Shown one piece after another: positions 26,420 to 35,665 of a stretch of DNA of 53,277 nucleotides (the stretch's first letter is position 1; each line of letters begins with the position of its first letter). The notes under the pieces are model-generated. The model searched no databases. It was not told the DNA's origin and saw only the letters and a list, made by a program, of their open reading frames with translations. The DNA comes from UBA1858 sp045106935 (GTDB lineage Bacteria; Pseudomonadota; Gammaproteobacteria; UBA4575), in assembly GCA_045106935.1 (NCBI GenBank), contig JBGCFN010000031.1:1-53277 (forward strand). The letters run 5' to 3'. Position numbers and translations under genes: made by a program.

Positions 26420-27120
26420 CTGGATTTTTAGCAAGCGTTGATAACTTAGAAGACGCTATCACCGTCAGCGAGCATGGCGCAGATATTATCGACTTAAAAG
26501 ACCCTAGCCAAGGAGCACTCGGGGGACTCACGATTAAATCCATTCATAATATTGTTGACCACCTATGGGAAAAATCAATCGTCAGTGCCACCGTGGGTGA
26601 TCTTGATGCTGACGTGTCACTCATTTTAGATAGTATTGAAAAAGTAGCCGATACGGGTGTTGATTACGTAAAAGTAGGCATGTTTAGCCAAGCGCATATC
26701 GACAAATGTTTGCCTACCTTTGAATACCATGCGCGTCGAGGCATAAAAATCATCGCAGTCCTTTTTGCTGATGTGAATTTTGACATTCAACAAACTGTCA
26801 AAATCTGTAAGAAAGCACATTTAACTGGTGTCATGATGGACACTGCTGGAAAAAATGCCGGCAGTTTGCTGTTACATCGAGATATTAATGAGCTATCAAA
26901 TTTCCTTCACACCGCTAAAAACTTGGGATTACTCACAGGATTAGCAGGCTCTCTACGCGAAAAAGATATTGAGACATTATTACCGATTAATCCAGACTAC
27001 ATTGGATTTCGCACTGCCCTCTGCAAAAACTTGAAGCGCACGGAAAGAATTAGCGCTGACTCAGTCATACGAATTCGAAATTCAATACCCCAAGCACTAA
27101 AAGCCGTTCATCAGGGATAG
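26416..27120 (+). CDS. mfnB: (5-formylfuran-3-yl)methyl phosphate synthase MfnB
   Basis: 234-aa TIM-barrel enzyme of the MfnB/DUF556 family. The methanogen enzyme condenses two molecules of glyceraldehyde-3-phosphate to 4-(hydroxymethyl)-2-furancarboxaldehyde phosphate, the furan precursor of methanofuran. Conserved lysines are in DLKDPSQGALGG (K28) and DTAGKNAG (K146), matching the two catalytic lysines known for the Methanocaldococcus enzyme. AGSLREKDIETLLP and DYIGFRTALCK near the C-terminus are also family-typical. Overlaps DUF447 by 4 bases. In bacteria the product should feed methylofuran, the carrier of the formyltransferase/hydrolase complex. Confidence 0.9.
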   Translation: MTGFLASVDNLEDAITVSEHGADIIDLKDPSQGALGGLTIKSIHNIVDHLWEKSIVSATVGDLDADVSLILDSIEKVADTGVDYVKVGMFSQAHIDKCLPTFEYHARRGIKIIAVLFADVNFDIQQTVKICKKAHLTGVMMDTAGKNAGSLLLHRDINELSNFLHTAKNLGLLTGLAGSLREKDIETLLPINPDYIGFRTALCKNLKRTERISADSVIRIRNSIPQALKAVHQG

Positions 27121-27168
27121 ATAAGTAAACAGCAAGAGGGTTCACCCTTCGAACTGCCTATAAGATCA

Positions 27169-27209
27169 AATTATTCGTTGAAACAAACTGTTATAGTTGA
27201 CGAATAATT
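27169..27209. repeat. Inverted repeat between mfnB and the GNAT-like gene
   Basis: Perfect 10-bp arms AATTATTCGT (27169-27178) and ACGAATAATT (27200-27209) separated by 21 bp. There is no adjacent T run, so it is not a normal terminator. It is just upstream of the next gene (ATG 27230) and could be an operator. Confidence 0.4.
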
Positions 27210-27229
27210 CGCTTTCACCCCCCAAATAT

Positions 27230-28858
27230 ATGACGATCACTGTAAAAATCATCCGTGGTGATGATGCGCTTAAATATATAAGTGATGAGGCTTTTCTAAC
27301 ACAATGGAAAACCCTCGCAGAGAATACAATTCACAAAACTGTATTTCAGGAGTCAGAATTTGTCAGCCTATGGTTCCGTCATTATCAACAACTTTTTGAA
27401 CCTATACTCATCACTGCTTGGAAAGAATCAGGCGAATTAGTTGGCTTAATGCCACTAGCTATCGATAAAAGTAACCATGTGTTAACACAAGCAGGTGCAC
27501 AGTTAGCAGAATATAGTGGCTGGCTATGCTCACCCAGTAATAGTGATCTTTTTCTTGATGAAGCATTTAAAGCAATAAAAGCTAATCTCAAATTTTCCCA
27601 ATGGAAGTGGACATATATCGCCCCAGGGACAGACATCAGTTGGCTCAAATCCAACAATTTAAAAAAGATTGGTATTTATATTCAGTTTGAATCTATGGAT
27701 TCTCCTATATTAGATTTGCACGATGAAGAAAAACTCAAAAAAGTATTAAAAAACAAAAGTGTTAAATCAAAGATCAACAGACTTAAACGCAAAGGTGAAC
27801 TGAAAATTGAACGAATCACCGATCATAATCGTGCTCTAGAATTAATGGATCAAATAACGAATTTAGTCAATTTTAGACATGAGTCGGCTCACCACGATGC
27901 GGCATTTGAAGACGACACATTGCAAAGAAGTTTTTACGAAGCTCGCAGCACTAATTTAAAAGACAATCACTTTAGTGTGTTATGGGTCGGCGAAAAATTA
28001 CTTGCCTTTCATTACGGCTACATTGATCAAGACAGCATATATATTGGCTTATCAGCATTCGATCCTACTGAGAGCAAACATTCGCCTGGCGTAATATTCT
28101 TAATTTATCTAGCTAATTTATTGATTGAAGAAGGTACTCGTTACATCGATTTAACGCCTGGAGGAGATGAGTATAAAGAACGATTCAGCAATACTCATAA
28201 TGTGATTTGCTTACCCATTATTCATACCAATCAATTTGAATACACAAAACAATCATTAAAGAAAAACGTCAAATCAATAGCGATTAATATTCTTGAAAAC
28301 AAAAATATAAAGAATTTAAAAATAAAACAACGTTTTAACAAAAAATCAAAAATCACAACTCATACAAAAGATGATTTTGATTTATATTCCATAAAACTTG
28401 ATAACTACAAGCCACAATCAACCAATCATGACAATGTGATTAATATTCAATCTTATAGTGATTTATTAAATTACCAACAAACAGATAACAACATTAGCAG
28501 ACAAATGATCTTATCTGATGCTACATATAGATTTTCACGTGAAGACACATTATTTACTATTCATCACCAATCTCAGCTAAATGCATTTTCATGGCTTTCG
28601 AAGATTGGCGCTAAATACACACGGCTAGGCTTTGATTTTTGCAATCACAAAAACAGTGTAGTCATTGATTGCATGGATTTAAATATGCAGACATTAAGCG
28701 ACGATTATTTGCAGACACTTATTAATGCTATGCTAAATCACACACTCTCTGATAATACTCAAGAGGCATTTATATTTATTTCCAAATCAGAGAATAGACA
28801 AAGCAGCGTAAAGATATTAAATAATATTGGATTTGAACTGACTAACCATCCGAATTAA
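27230..28858 (+). CDS. FemAB/CelD-like acyltransferase (GNAT fold), two-part
   Basis: 542-aa protein from the ATG at 27230. Residues about 1-350 match the BioF2-like/CelD acetyltransferase family (PF13480): an N-terminal W..L.......VFQESEFVSLWF segment, GELVGLMPL, then LKNKSVKSKINRLKRKG and a core with FHYGYIDQDSIYIGLSAFDP and YIDLTPGGDEYKERF. Residues about 350-440 are a polar Lys/Asn-rich linker. Residues about 440-542 look like a second, short GNAT-like unit (ISKSENRQSSVKILNNIGFEL). Codon use is more AT-rich than neighbouring genes. A TTG at 27197 could extend it by 11 residues but lies inside the inverted repeat. The acceptor substrate is unknown; the family acts in envelope/exopolysaccharide modification. 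Confidence 0.75.
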   Translation: MTITVKIIRGDDALKYISDEAFLTQWKTLAENTIHKTVFQESEFVSLWFRHYQQLFEPILITAWKESGELVGLMPLAIDKSNHVLTQAGAQLAEYSGWLCSPSNSDLFLDEAFKAIKANLKFSQWKWTYIAPGTDISWLKSNNLKKIGIYIQFESMDSPILDLHDEEKLKKVLKNKSVKSKINRLKRKGELKIERITDHNRALELMDQITNLVNFRHESAHHDAAFEDDTLQRSFYEARSTNLKDNHFSVLWVGEKLLAFHYGYIDQDSIYIGLSAFDPTESKHSPGVIFLIYLANLLIEEGTRYIDLTPGGDEYKERFSNTHNVICLPIIHTNQFEYTKQSLKKNVKSIAINILENKNIKNLKIKQRFNKKSKITTHTKDDFDLYSIKLDNYKPQSTNHDNVINIQSYSDLLNYQQTDNNISRQMILSDATYRFSREDTLFTIHHQSQLNAFSWLSKIGAKYTRLGFDFCNHKNSVVIDCMDLNMQTLSDDYLQTLINAMLNHTLSDNTQEAFIFISKSENRQSSVKILNNIGFELTNHPN

Positions 28859-29256
28859 TGCGTATTCATGCCTAACAATGAACGCAGCACATCCCGCCGA
28901 CTAATTTGACCAACCAAGCGATTATCTTCGACCACGGGATAACGACGCGGGCTTTTTTCCATAAACATTTTGGCTACCTCTAACACGCTCGCCTCGGATT
29001 CAACTGTTACCACATTGTCAGTCATATAATCTTTAACCTGCCCACCCAACTGCTCATAGTAACCTGCTTGAATAGCCACTTTCATACAATCTTTTTCTGA
29101 TAGCAAACCAACCAAGTTACCACGCTCATCAACCACGGGAGCTCCAGAAATTCGGTGCTTAACCAATACATCAATTGCATTCATCACATCCATATCAGGT
29201 GCGAACGTTACAAGACTTGCACTCATATAATCTTTTACTGCTATTGATTGAATCAT
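28855..29256 (-). CDS. CBS-domain pair protein
   Basis: 133-aa stand-alone protein made of two CBS motifs (about 8-62 and 75-130): VKDYMSASLVTFAPDMDVMNAIDVLVKHRISGAPVVD and VKDYMTDNVVTVESEASVLEVAKMF split into the usual repeats, ending GQISRRDVLRSL. Such Bateman modules bind adenine nucleotides or S-adenosylmethionine. Its ATG overlaps the nqrM stop (ATGA), so it is the last gene of the nqr operon and might sense energy state for it; that link is inference. Its 3' end overlaps the convergent acyltransferase gene by 4 bases. Confidence 0.85.
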   Translation of the reverse strand: MIQSIAVKDYMSASLVTFAPDMDVMNAIDVLVKHRISGAPVVDERGNLVGLLSEKDCMKVAIQAGYYEQLGGQVKDYMTDNVVTVESEASVLEVAKMFMEKSPRRYPVVEDNRLVGQISRRDVLRSLLGMNTH

Positions 29257-29420
29257 GTTAATTCCTTAGATTTCTTACTACAGGGCTTTGAACAAGATGA
29301 ACACTTATTCCCCAACCCTCCACAAGAGCCTTGAATTGGCATACGACCAAATATTATACCCACCATCATGGCAGTAAACATTATTATAAATATTATGAGC
29401 GTAAGAAATAAAGTCGTCAT
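29253..29420 (-). CDS. nqrM: Na+-NQR maturation protein NqrM
   Basis: 55-aa protein of the DUF539 family, needed for maturation of the Fe-S site in Na+-NQR. One N-terminal transmembrane segment (LTLIIFIIMFTAMMVGIIF) is followed by the signature GRMPIQGSCGGLG and a cysteine cluster CSSCSKPC: C34, C41, C44 and C48. The ATG at 29420 lies 12 bp after nqrF and the stop overlaps the CBS gene. The position at the end of the nqr operon is the usual one. Confidence 0.93.
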   Translation of the reverse strand: MTTLFLTLIIFIIMFTAMMVGIIFGRMPIQGSCGGLGNKCSSCSKPCSKKSKELT

Positions 29421-29432
29421 ACTAATTACTTA

Positions 29433-30656
29433 TTAACCACCAAAATCATCAAGTAAAATATTTTCATCTTCAACGCCCAAGCCTTGCAACATATTAATCA
29501 CTGCCGCATTCATCACAGGTGGACCACACATATAATATTCACAGTCTTCTGGTGCAGGATGATCTTTTAAATAATTCTCATATAGCACTTCATGAATAAA
29601 CCCTGTATAGCCTTTCCAGTCGTCTTCTTCTTGAGGGTCAGATAATGCCACATGCCACTTAAAGTTTTCGTTACCCTTCTCTAGCCCATCGAAATCTTCA
29701 ACAAAAAACATTTCTCGCTTACTACGAGCACCATACCAAAATGTTATTTTTCGATCGCTACCTAGTCTTTTAAGTTGATCGAAGATATGGGATCTCATTG
29801 GCGCCATACCAGCGCCACCACCAATAAATATCATTTCGTTCTTAGTATCACGCGCAAAAAATTCACCAAATGGGCCAGAAATAGTTACCTTATCTCCTTT
29901 CTTTAAGCTATAAATATATGAAGACATAATCCCAGGTGGTATATCTTTATCGCCACTAGGCGGCGGTGAAGCAATACGAACATTCAACATAATCAGGCCT
30001 TTCTCATCAGGGTAATTAGCCATTGAATATGCACGTGTTACTGTCTCATTAGTTTTCGACTCGTATTGCCACAAATTAAAACGGTCCCAGTCTTCACGAA
30101 ACTTTTCTTGAACATCAAAGTCTTCATACTTCACCATATGCGGTGGACATTCAATTTGAATATAACCACCTGCACGAAAATCTACTTCTTCGCCTTCAGG
30201 TAATCTTAATACCAGATTTTTAATAAAAGTAGCTACATTCTCATTAGATTCAACCACGCATTCCCATTTCTTCACACCAAACACTTCTTCAGGTACGGTG
30301 ATTTTCATGTCTTGCTTAACGGCTACCTGACATGAAAGTCTGTCACCTTCAGCAGCTTCTCGTTTATTTATATGAGATTCTTCTGTAGGCAATAATGCCC
30401 CGCCACCATCAGAAATTTTAACTCGGCATTGTGCACAAGTACCCCCACCTCCACATGCTGAAGGCACAAATAAATTTTCATCAGCCAATGTCGACAGCAG
30501 CTTGCCTCCAACAGGTGCGATGATTTCTTTTTCCCCATTAATAGTAATTGTCACATTACCACTTGCTACCAATTTTGATTTTGCAAACAGAATTAATAAT
30601 ACAAGCGATATAACAATAGCAGAAAAAAATGTCACACCTAAAGTTATCTCTATCAT
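29433..30656 (-). CDS. nqrF: Na+-translocating NADH:quinone reductase subunit F
   Basis: 407-aa NADH-oxidising subunit of Na+-NQR. An N-terminal membrane helix (about 5-26) is followed by a plant-type ferredoxin domain with C68, C74, C77 and C109 ([2Fe-2S]), then a ferredoxin-NADP reductase-like module: FAD motif RAYSMANYP, SGPFGEFF, NADH-binding GGGAGMAPMRSH, and the C-terminal YYMCGPPVMNAAV. Length equals that of Vibrio NqrF (about 408). Together with A-E it forms a complete pump that couples NADH oxidation to sodium export. Confidence 0.97.
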   Translation of the reverse strand: MIEITLGVTFFSAIVISLVLLILFAKSKLVASGNVTITINGEKEIIAPVGGKLLSTLADENLFVPSACGGGGTCAQCRVKISDGGGALLPTEESHINKREAAEGDRLSCQVAVKQDMKITVPEEVFGVKKWECVVESNENVATFIKNLVLRLPEGEEVDFRAGGYIQIECPPHMVKYEDFDVQEKFREDWDRFNLWQYESKTNETVTRAYSMANYPDEKGLIMLNVRIASPPPSGDKDIPPGIMSSYIYSLKKGDKVTISGPFGEFFARDTKNEMIFIGGGAGMAPMRSHIFDQLKRLGSDRKITFWYGARSKREMFFVEDFDGLEKGNENFKWHVALSDPQEEDDWKGYTGFIHEVLYENYLKDHPAPEDCEYYMCGPPVMNAAVINMLQGLGVEDENILLDDFGG

Positions 30657-30673
30657 AACGATACTTCCATGTT

Positions 30674-31282
30674 CTATAACTGAATACCTGAGAAGGCCAT
30701 GAAGCCCATCGACATTAATCCCACTGTAATAAAAGTGATACCTAAACCTTGCAATCCATCTGGCACATCACTGTATTTAAGTTTTTCTCTAATACCTGCT
30801 AATGCTGTAATGGCTAATGCCCAGCCAATACCAGACCCTATGCCATAGGTAACACTCTCGGTGAAATTATAATCACGCTCCACCATAAACAGAGAACCAC
30901 CAAGAATCGCACAATTCACTGTAATCAAAGGCAAGAAAACGCCAAGTGCGTTATATAATGCTGGAAAAAATCGATCCAATATCATTTCCATGATTTGAAC
31001 CATGGCAGCAATCACACCAATGTAACTAATCAATCCTAAGAAACTTAAATCGACCTCAGGAAAACCCATCCAAGAGAGCGCACCGTCTTTTAGCACATAT
31101 TGAAAAAGAAGATTATTCGCGGGCACAGTAATCACTTGCACTGCAATTACCGCAGCACCTAAACCTATTGCAGTATCAATTTTTTTAGAAACCGCTAAAA
31201 ATGTGCACATTCCTAGAAAAAAAGACAGCGCTAAATTTTCTACAAAAATTGCCTTAATAAGAAGACTGATAGTTGCATCCAT
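30674..31282 (-). CDS. nqrE: Na+-translocating NADH:quinone reductase subunit E
   Basis: 202-aa membrane subunit with six hydrophobic segments, homologous to NqrD/RnfA. The conserved cysteines in LGMCTF (C26) and TVNCAI (C124) lie in the two half-membrane helices that, with those of NqrD, hold the intramembrane iron centre. Its start overlaps the nqrD stop by one base. Confidence 0.96.
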   Translation of the reverse strand: MDATISLLIKAIFVENLALSFFLGMCTFLAVSKKIDTAIGLGAAVIAVQVITVPANNLLFQYVLKDGALSWMGFPEVDLSFLGLISYIGVIAAMVQIMEMILDRFFPALYNALGVFLPLITVNCAILGGSLFMVERDYNFTESVTYGIGSGIGWALAITALAGIREKLKYSDVPDGLQGLGITFITVGLMSMGFMAFSGIQL

Positions 31283-31944
31283 TAGTTAGTCTCCGTTCTA
31301 TGAATGGCATGAATTTGATACTCACGCTTTTCAATTTGTTGAGGCTTCCAAGATCTCACCCCCCAAATCATTAATCCAATAATAAAGAATGCACTAGGAG
31401 GCAGCAGCATCATGCCATTCGGCTCATACCATCCACCATCTTTAGTAAGCGGCATAATTGTGTAGCCAAGTAATGAACCAGAACCAAATAATTCTCTAAC
31501 AATTGCAACCGAAATTAATACCACGCTATAGCCTAGCCCATTCCCGACTCCATCTAAAAAGCTAATGCCAACGGGATTTTTCATGGCAAATGCCTCTGCT
31601 CTGCCAAGCACAATACAGTTAGTAATAATTAATCCTACAAACACTGATAATGTTTTACTCGCCTCATAAGCATAAGCCTTCAATATTTGATCAACGACGA
31701 TTACTAGCGACGCTATAATTGTCATTTGTACAATAATTCTTATACTGCTTGGAATATGATTTCGAATCATACTAATCGATGCATTAGACAGTGCAGTGAC
31801 TGATGTAAGTGCTAAACACATAATTAATGCCGCACCAAGTGTAGTCGTTACTGCGAGTGCAGAGCATATTCCTAATATTTGTAGCGTGATTGGATTATTA
31901 TCAATCAACGGATCAAGCACTACTTTTTTTGCGTCGTCACTCAT
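31282..31944 (-). CDS. nqrD: Na+-translocating NADH:quinone reductase subunit D
   Basis: 220-aa membrane subunit, homologue of NqrE with inverted topology. Cysteines in LGICSAL (C27) and ITNCIV (C110) supply the other half of the intramembrane iron site. The NCIVLGRAEAFA stretch is diagnostic. One-base overlaps with nqrC and nqrE point to tight translational coupling. Confidence 0.96.
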   Translation of the reverse strand: MSDDAKKVVLDPLIDNNPITLQILGICSALAVTTTLGAALIMCLALTSVTALSNASISMIRNHIPSSIRIIVQMTIIASLVIVVDQILKAYAYEASKTLSVFVGLIITNCIVLGRAEAFAMKNPVGISFLDGVGNGLGYSVVLISVAIVRELFGSGSLLGYTIMPLTKDGGWYEPNGMMLLPPSAFFIIGLMIWGVRSWKPQQIEKREYQIHAIHRTETN

Positions 31945-32714
31945 TATGATTCTCCAGCACGCACTTTATTCATAAACTTCTTAAATCCATGTTCACCCAT
32001 CCAGAAACGAAACATATTGGTTACTCCATCACTGGTTAACGTTGCACCGGACAATCCATCCACTTGATAAATCTCTTTTTCAGAACCAGGAATGACCGCC
32101 CCTTTAACTACTGTTAAAGCTAACTTATTATCTGAATCAAATAATCGCTTACCTTTCCACAAGTCTTGCCACTTGACGTTATCCACTTCACCACCCAACC
32201 CAGGTGTTTCTCTATGATCATAAAATTTAAGCGCATAAATCGTATTCATATCTTTTTCCAAAGTGACGTAGCCATAAAGAGTTGACCACAACCCATAGCC
32301 ATGCACAGGGAAAACATAACGATCAATTTTATTATTTTCTTTAACTAGGAATATTTTTGCATAATTTGAACGACGATTTATATTGGCTATATCTACAGCA
32401 TCATCAAGCTCTATACTTAATTGCGCATCTTTCGAAGCTTTACGCTGATCAAAACCAACAACATCTATATCATTAGCTATCTCGCCAGTATTTAAATTAA
32501 TGAGGCGTGTTTCAATTGATGAAAACAGGCTTTCAATATCAGCACTCTCTTGCCATAACCCAGATACTTTCAATATATTAATTTTTTGATCTAATATTTT
32601 ATTCTTTTCTTGAGCTGGCCTTAACTTTACTGCAGCCGTAGATACAATGACTGAACACACGAGACAAAGTGTTATCGCCACCACTATGATATTTGTTGTG
32701 CTATCTTTAGACAT
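31944..32714 (-). CDS. nqrC: Na+-translocating NADH:quinone reductase subunit C
   Basis: 256-aa subunit with one N-terminal transmembrane helix and a periplasmic domain carrying covalent FMN. The flavinylation motif SGATLT has its threonine at residue 225, the same number as in Vibrio cholerae NqrC. Attachment needs the ApbE flavin transferase, which is not in the window. The start overlaps the nqrB 3' end by 8 bases. Confidence 0.96.
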   Translation of the reverse strand: MSKDSTTNIIVVAITLCLVCSVIVSTAAVKLRPAQEKNKILDQKINILKVSGLWQESADIESLFSSIETRLINLNTGEIANDIDVVGFDQRKASKDAQLSIELDDAVDIANINRRSNYAKIFLVKENNKIDRYVFPVHGYGLWSTLYGYVTLEKDMNTIYALKFYDHRETPGLGGEVDNVKWQDLWKGKRLFDSDNKLALTVVKGAVIPGSEKEIYQVDGLSGATLTSDGVTNMFRFWMGEHGFKKFMNKVRAGES

Positions 32715-33921
32715 AATTTCTCTTACGCCTCCTCACATTAACTTGCACTACAAAATGATCAATTAGCGGAGCAAAAATATTGGCAAATAAAATTGCCAGC
32801 ATTATGCCTTCAGGAAAGGCAGGATTTATGACACGAATCAACACTGTCATAAAACCAATTAAAAAACCAAATGTCCATCGACCAACATCGGTCATCGCGG
32901 CAGAAACAGGATCAGTCGCCATATACATCATGCCAAAAGCAAAACCACCTAAAGTTAAGTGCCAATACCAAGGCATTGCGAACATTGGATTCGTATCACT
33001 ACCAATCCAATTTAATAAAGTCGATGTCACCACCATGCCGCCAAATACTCCAAAAATTATTCTCCATGAAGCAATGCGTGTGTACATTAAAAAAATACCA
33101 CCAAGAACACATGCCAATGTTGACGTAGAACCTATTGAACCTTGTATCGATCCCATGAATGCTTGCGTCCAAGTCACGCCATTGGCAAATATGGCCTGCA
33201 TACCATCTAATGCAGCTAAGCCTAATGGTGTGGCACCAGAGAAGCCGTCAACTGCTGTCCATACGGCGTCTCCAGACATATGAGCTGGATAAGCAAAAAA
33301 TAAGAAACATCTGCCTGTTAGCGCAGGATTAAGAAAGTTTTTACCTGTTCCACCAAATACTTCTTTACCAATGACGACACCAAAACTAATACCGATCGCG
33401 ACTTGCCAAAGTGGAATATCTGGCGGTAACGTGAGTGCAAAAAGCATTGATGTCACTAAAAATCCTTCATTCACTTCATGATTACGGATCGCAGCAAACA
33501 CCACTTCCCATATACCACCGACGACTAATGTGACTACATATATTGGGAGAAAATACATAAAGCCATGCATGAAGTTTCCAAAAGGATTACTGGCATCATA
33601 GGCAAAGCTAAACAATGACAAAAATGATCCACGCCATCCAGGCGCATGTTCTATCCCCATTGCTGCCATTGCCGAATTAGCTTGGTAACCAATATTCCAT
33701 AGACCTATCAAAATACAAGGCATTGTCGCTATGACGACATAGGTCATCACTCGCTTTATATCTAACGCATCTCTTGCATGAGGTGCATGTGGTGTGACAT
33801 CTGCCGGTGTATACAAGAATGTATCCACCATTTCATATAGAGAATAAAATTTTTCGTAACGTCCACCTTTGATGAAGTGAGGATGAATGCTATCCAAATA
33901 TTTCCTTAATCTTGACATCAA
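32707..33921 (-). CDS. nqrB: Na+-translocating NADH:quinone reductase subunit B
   Basis: 404-aa membrane subunit with about ten transmembrane helices. It carries covalent FMN at T231 (GFSGATPLG) and holds riboflavin in the complex. Conserved segments: the start LRKYLDSIHPHFIKGGRYEKFY, FGGTGKNFLNPALTGR, and MMYMATDPVSAAMT. A 167-codon open frame on the opposite strand within it is a shadow. The start overlaps the nqrA stop by 4 bases. Confidence 0.96.
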   Translation of the reverse strand: MMSRLRKYLDSIHPHFIKGGRYEKFYSLYEMVDTFLYTPADVTPHAPHARDALDIKRVMTYVVIATMPCILIGLWNIGYQANSAMAAMGIEHAPGWRGSFLSLFSFAYDASNPFGNFMHGFMYFLPIYVVTLVVGGIWEVVFAAIRNHEVNEGFLVTSMLFALTLPPDIPLWQVAIGISFGVVIGKEVFGGTGKNFLNPALTGRCFLFFAYPAHMSGDAVWTAVDGFSGATPLGLAALDGMQAIFANGVTWTQAFMGSIQGSIGSTSTLACVLGGIFLMYTRIASWRIIFGVFGGMVVTSTLLNWIGSDTNPMFAMPWYWHLTLGGFAFGMMYMATDPVSAAMTDVGRWTFGFLIGFMTVLIRVINPAFPEGIMLAILFANIFAPLIDHFVVQVNVRRRKRNYV

Positions 33922-35267
33922 CCTTCCTTCTCAATTTGAATTAGATTTTCTCTTAGCATTGGCCCAAACTCATACTTACTAGGACAAACAAAAGTACATA
34001 ATGCTAAATCTTCTTCATCTAATTCTAAGCAGCCCAATGATTGTGCTAAGTCTGTATCTTTTGTTACCAAAGCACGCAATAACTGTGTCGGAAGAATATC
34101 CAGAGGCATTACTCTTTCATAAACACCAATAGGCACCATTGCTCGAGGACTGCCATTTTGTGACGTAGTAAAATCAAATTTCGCTTTCTTTCTGAAAAAG
34201 CTGGATAACAATGCATTTGATTTAGAATACTTTTTCATTCCGGGAACAATCCAACCAAAAAACTCTCTTTCTCTTCCTTCAAAAATTGCAGTGACTTGCA
34301 AATTAAAGCGACCTAAGTAGCTAGCCCATCCAGCTGCACGCCACCCAGACAATGCTGAGCCAGAAATGATTCGACATTCACCCGGTTTAACATCATTTTC
34401 AATGATGTCATTTGTGTTAGCACCTAGACGTACTCTTAGTAGGCGTGGGTTTTTAATTGCAGGACCAGCGACAGATATAATTCTATCTGTCCAAATTTTT
34501 CCTTCAGAAAACAATTTTCCATAAGCAATTACATCTTGATAATTCAAATGCCACACTGATTTATTTGCATTGACCGGATCGATATAATGTATGTGTGTCC
34601 CAGCAACACCCGCAGGATGAGGACCTTTAAAAGTAGCCTTTTGAATTTGATTATTGCCATTAAAATTTAAAGTATTGTCATCATCACAACAAACATAAAC
34701 ATTACCTTCAGTTAATCGAGCAAGTACTTGAAGGCCATTTTCAAATTCTTCTTGATATTTAGAGAGAATAACTTTTGGATCAGCTGCTAATGGACGCGTA
34801 TCCATTGCAGTCACAAAAATTGAATTAGGAGTGTTTTTGGGATCAGGAGATTTACTATAAGGTCGCGTTCGCATAGCAACCCATAAACCAGAATCTAATA
34901 ACTGATCTACAATGCTATCTCGATTTAATTGCTTAAGCTGATCTTTTTTATACTTAGGAAAAGTAATTTCTTCATCACCATCCAAACAAATTACTAATGA
35001 TTGGAAAATCCTTTTTGCACCACGATGAATCGCTTCCACAACACCTGCACCAGGTGCGACATATTGAACACGTGGATTCTTTTTGTCTGTAAATAGTGGC
35101 TGACCAAGCTTAACTCTATCCCCTTCTTTAACTAACATCGTCGGCTTCATTCCGACATGTTCTCTACCAAGCACAGCAACACGCTTTATTTCAGGTGAAT
35201 CTTCAATTTCTTGAATAGGCGCACCAGTAATTGGCAATCTCAAGCCTTTTGTTATTTTAAAATGCAT
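33918..35267 (-). CDS. nqrA: Na+-translocating NADH:quinone reductase subunit A
   Basis: 449-aa peripheral subunit of Na+-NQR, involved in quinone binding. The N-terminal MHFKITKGLRLPITGAPIQ and the HPAGVAGTHIHYIDPV motif are typical, as is the C-terminal LDEEDLALCTFVCPSKYEFG. The frame is open to 35363, but that extension lacks homology; ATG at 35267 restores the known N-terminus. First gene of nqrABCDEF-nqrM-CBS; the promoter must lie in the 398-bp gap shared with the CDF gene. Confidence 0.95.
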   Translation of the reverse strand: MHFKITKGLRLPITGAPIQEIEDSPEIKRVAVLGREHVGMKPTMLVKEGDRVKLGQPLFTDKKNPRVQYVAPGAGVVEAIHRGAKRIFQSLVICLDGDEEITFPKYKKDQLKQLNRDSIVDQLLDSGLWVAMRTRPYSKSPDPKNTPNSIFVTAMDTRPLAADPKVILSKYQEEFENGLQVLARLTEGNVYVCCDDDNTLNFNGNNQIQKATFKGPHPAGVAGTHIHYIDPVNANKSVWHLNYQDVIAYGKLFSEGKIWTDRIISVAGPAIKNPRLLRVRLGANTNDIIENDVKPGECRIISGSALSGWRAAGWASYLGRFNLQVTAIFEGREREFFGWIVPGMKKYSKSNALLSSFFRKKAKFDFTTSQNGSPRAMVPIGVYERVMPLDILPTQLLRALVTKDTDLAQSLGCLELDEEDLALCTFVCPSKYEFGPMLRENLIQIEKEG

Positions 35268-35665
35268 TTTTCTTTCTAATCTCACCCAATTATCGCAGCA
35301 ATAAAGATCTCGCTTAATGAAGAGTAACTCTCTCAAACGTAAAGCTATTTTCATGCCAAGCATGCTTGGTTATAGTATCGGCAGAACTTTACTTTGCTAA
35401 AAGGCATGACCATAAGAATTTTATTCTGTTTCAATTCAACAACTTAGCTATATTTAAAATTTAACCAAATCAATAGCTTTAAAATATTAGCTTGAATAAG
35501 CAACTGACCATAATGGAAAATATAAGGCTAACTGGCCGGCATATATAAGTCGGTGCGGGAAATTATCACCGAAGAATAACTACGGAAAGAATACTGATAT
35601 CCTTAAAAGTATATTCGATTGTTAAAACGACGAGAAAAGCAACTTAAAGAGGTTACATAAATTTA
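35268..35665. other. Divergent control region between nqrA and the CDF exporter gene
   Basis: 398 bp without a gene. It holds a perfect 14-bp palindrome (35356-35369) close to nqrA and several TATAAT-like A/T-rich boxes. No terminator or riboswitch is seen. The promoters of the nqr operon and the exporter should both be here. Confidence 0.6.
35356..35369. promoter_or_regulatory. Palindrome CCAAGCATGCTTGG upstream of nqrA
   Basis: A perfect 14-bp palindrome 89 bp before the nqrA start. On the minus strand it directly follows an ACTATAACC stretch that could be a -10 box, which would place it at the transcription start. The role is inferred. Confidence 0.35.

Noticed and set aside
32780..33283. 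167-codon open frame on the plus strand inside nqrB
   Set aside because: Antisense shadow of a strongly conserved gene; no homology, no ribosome site.
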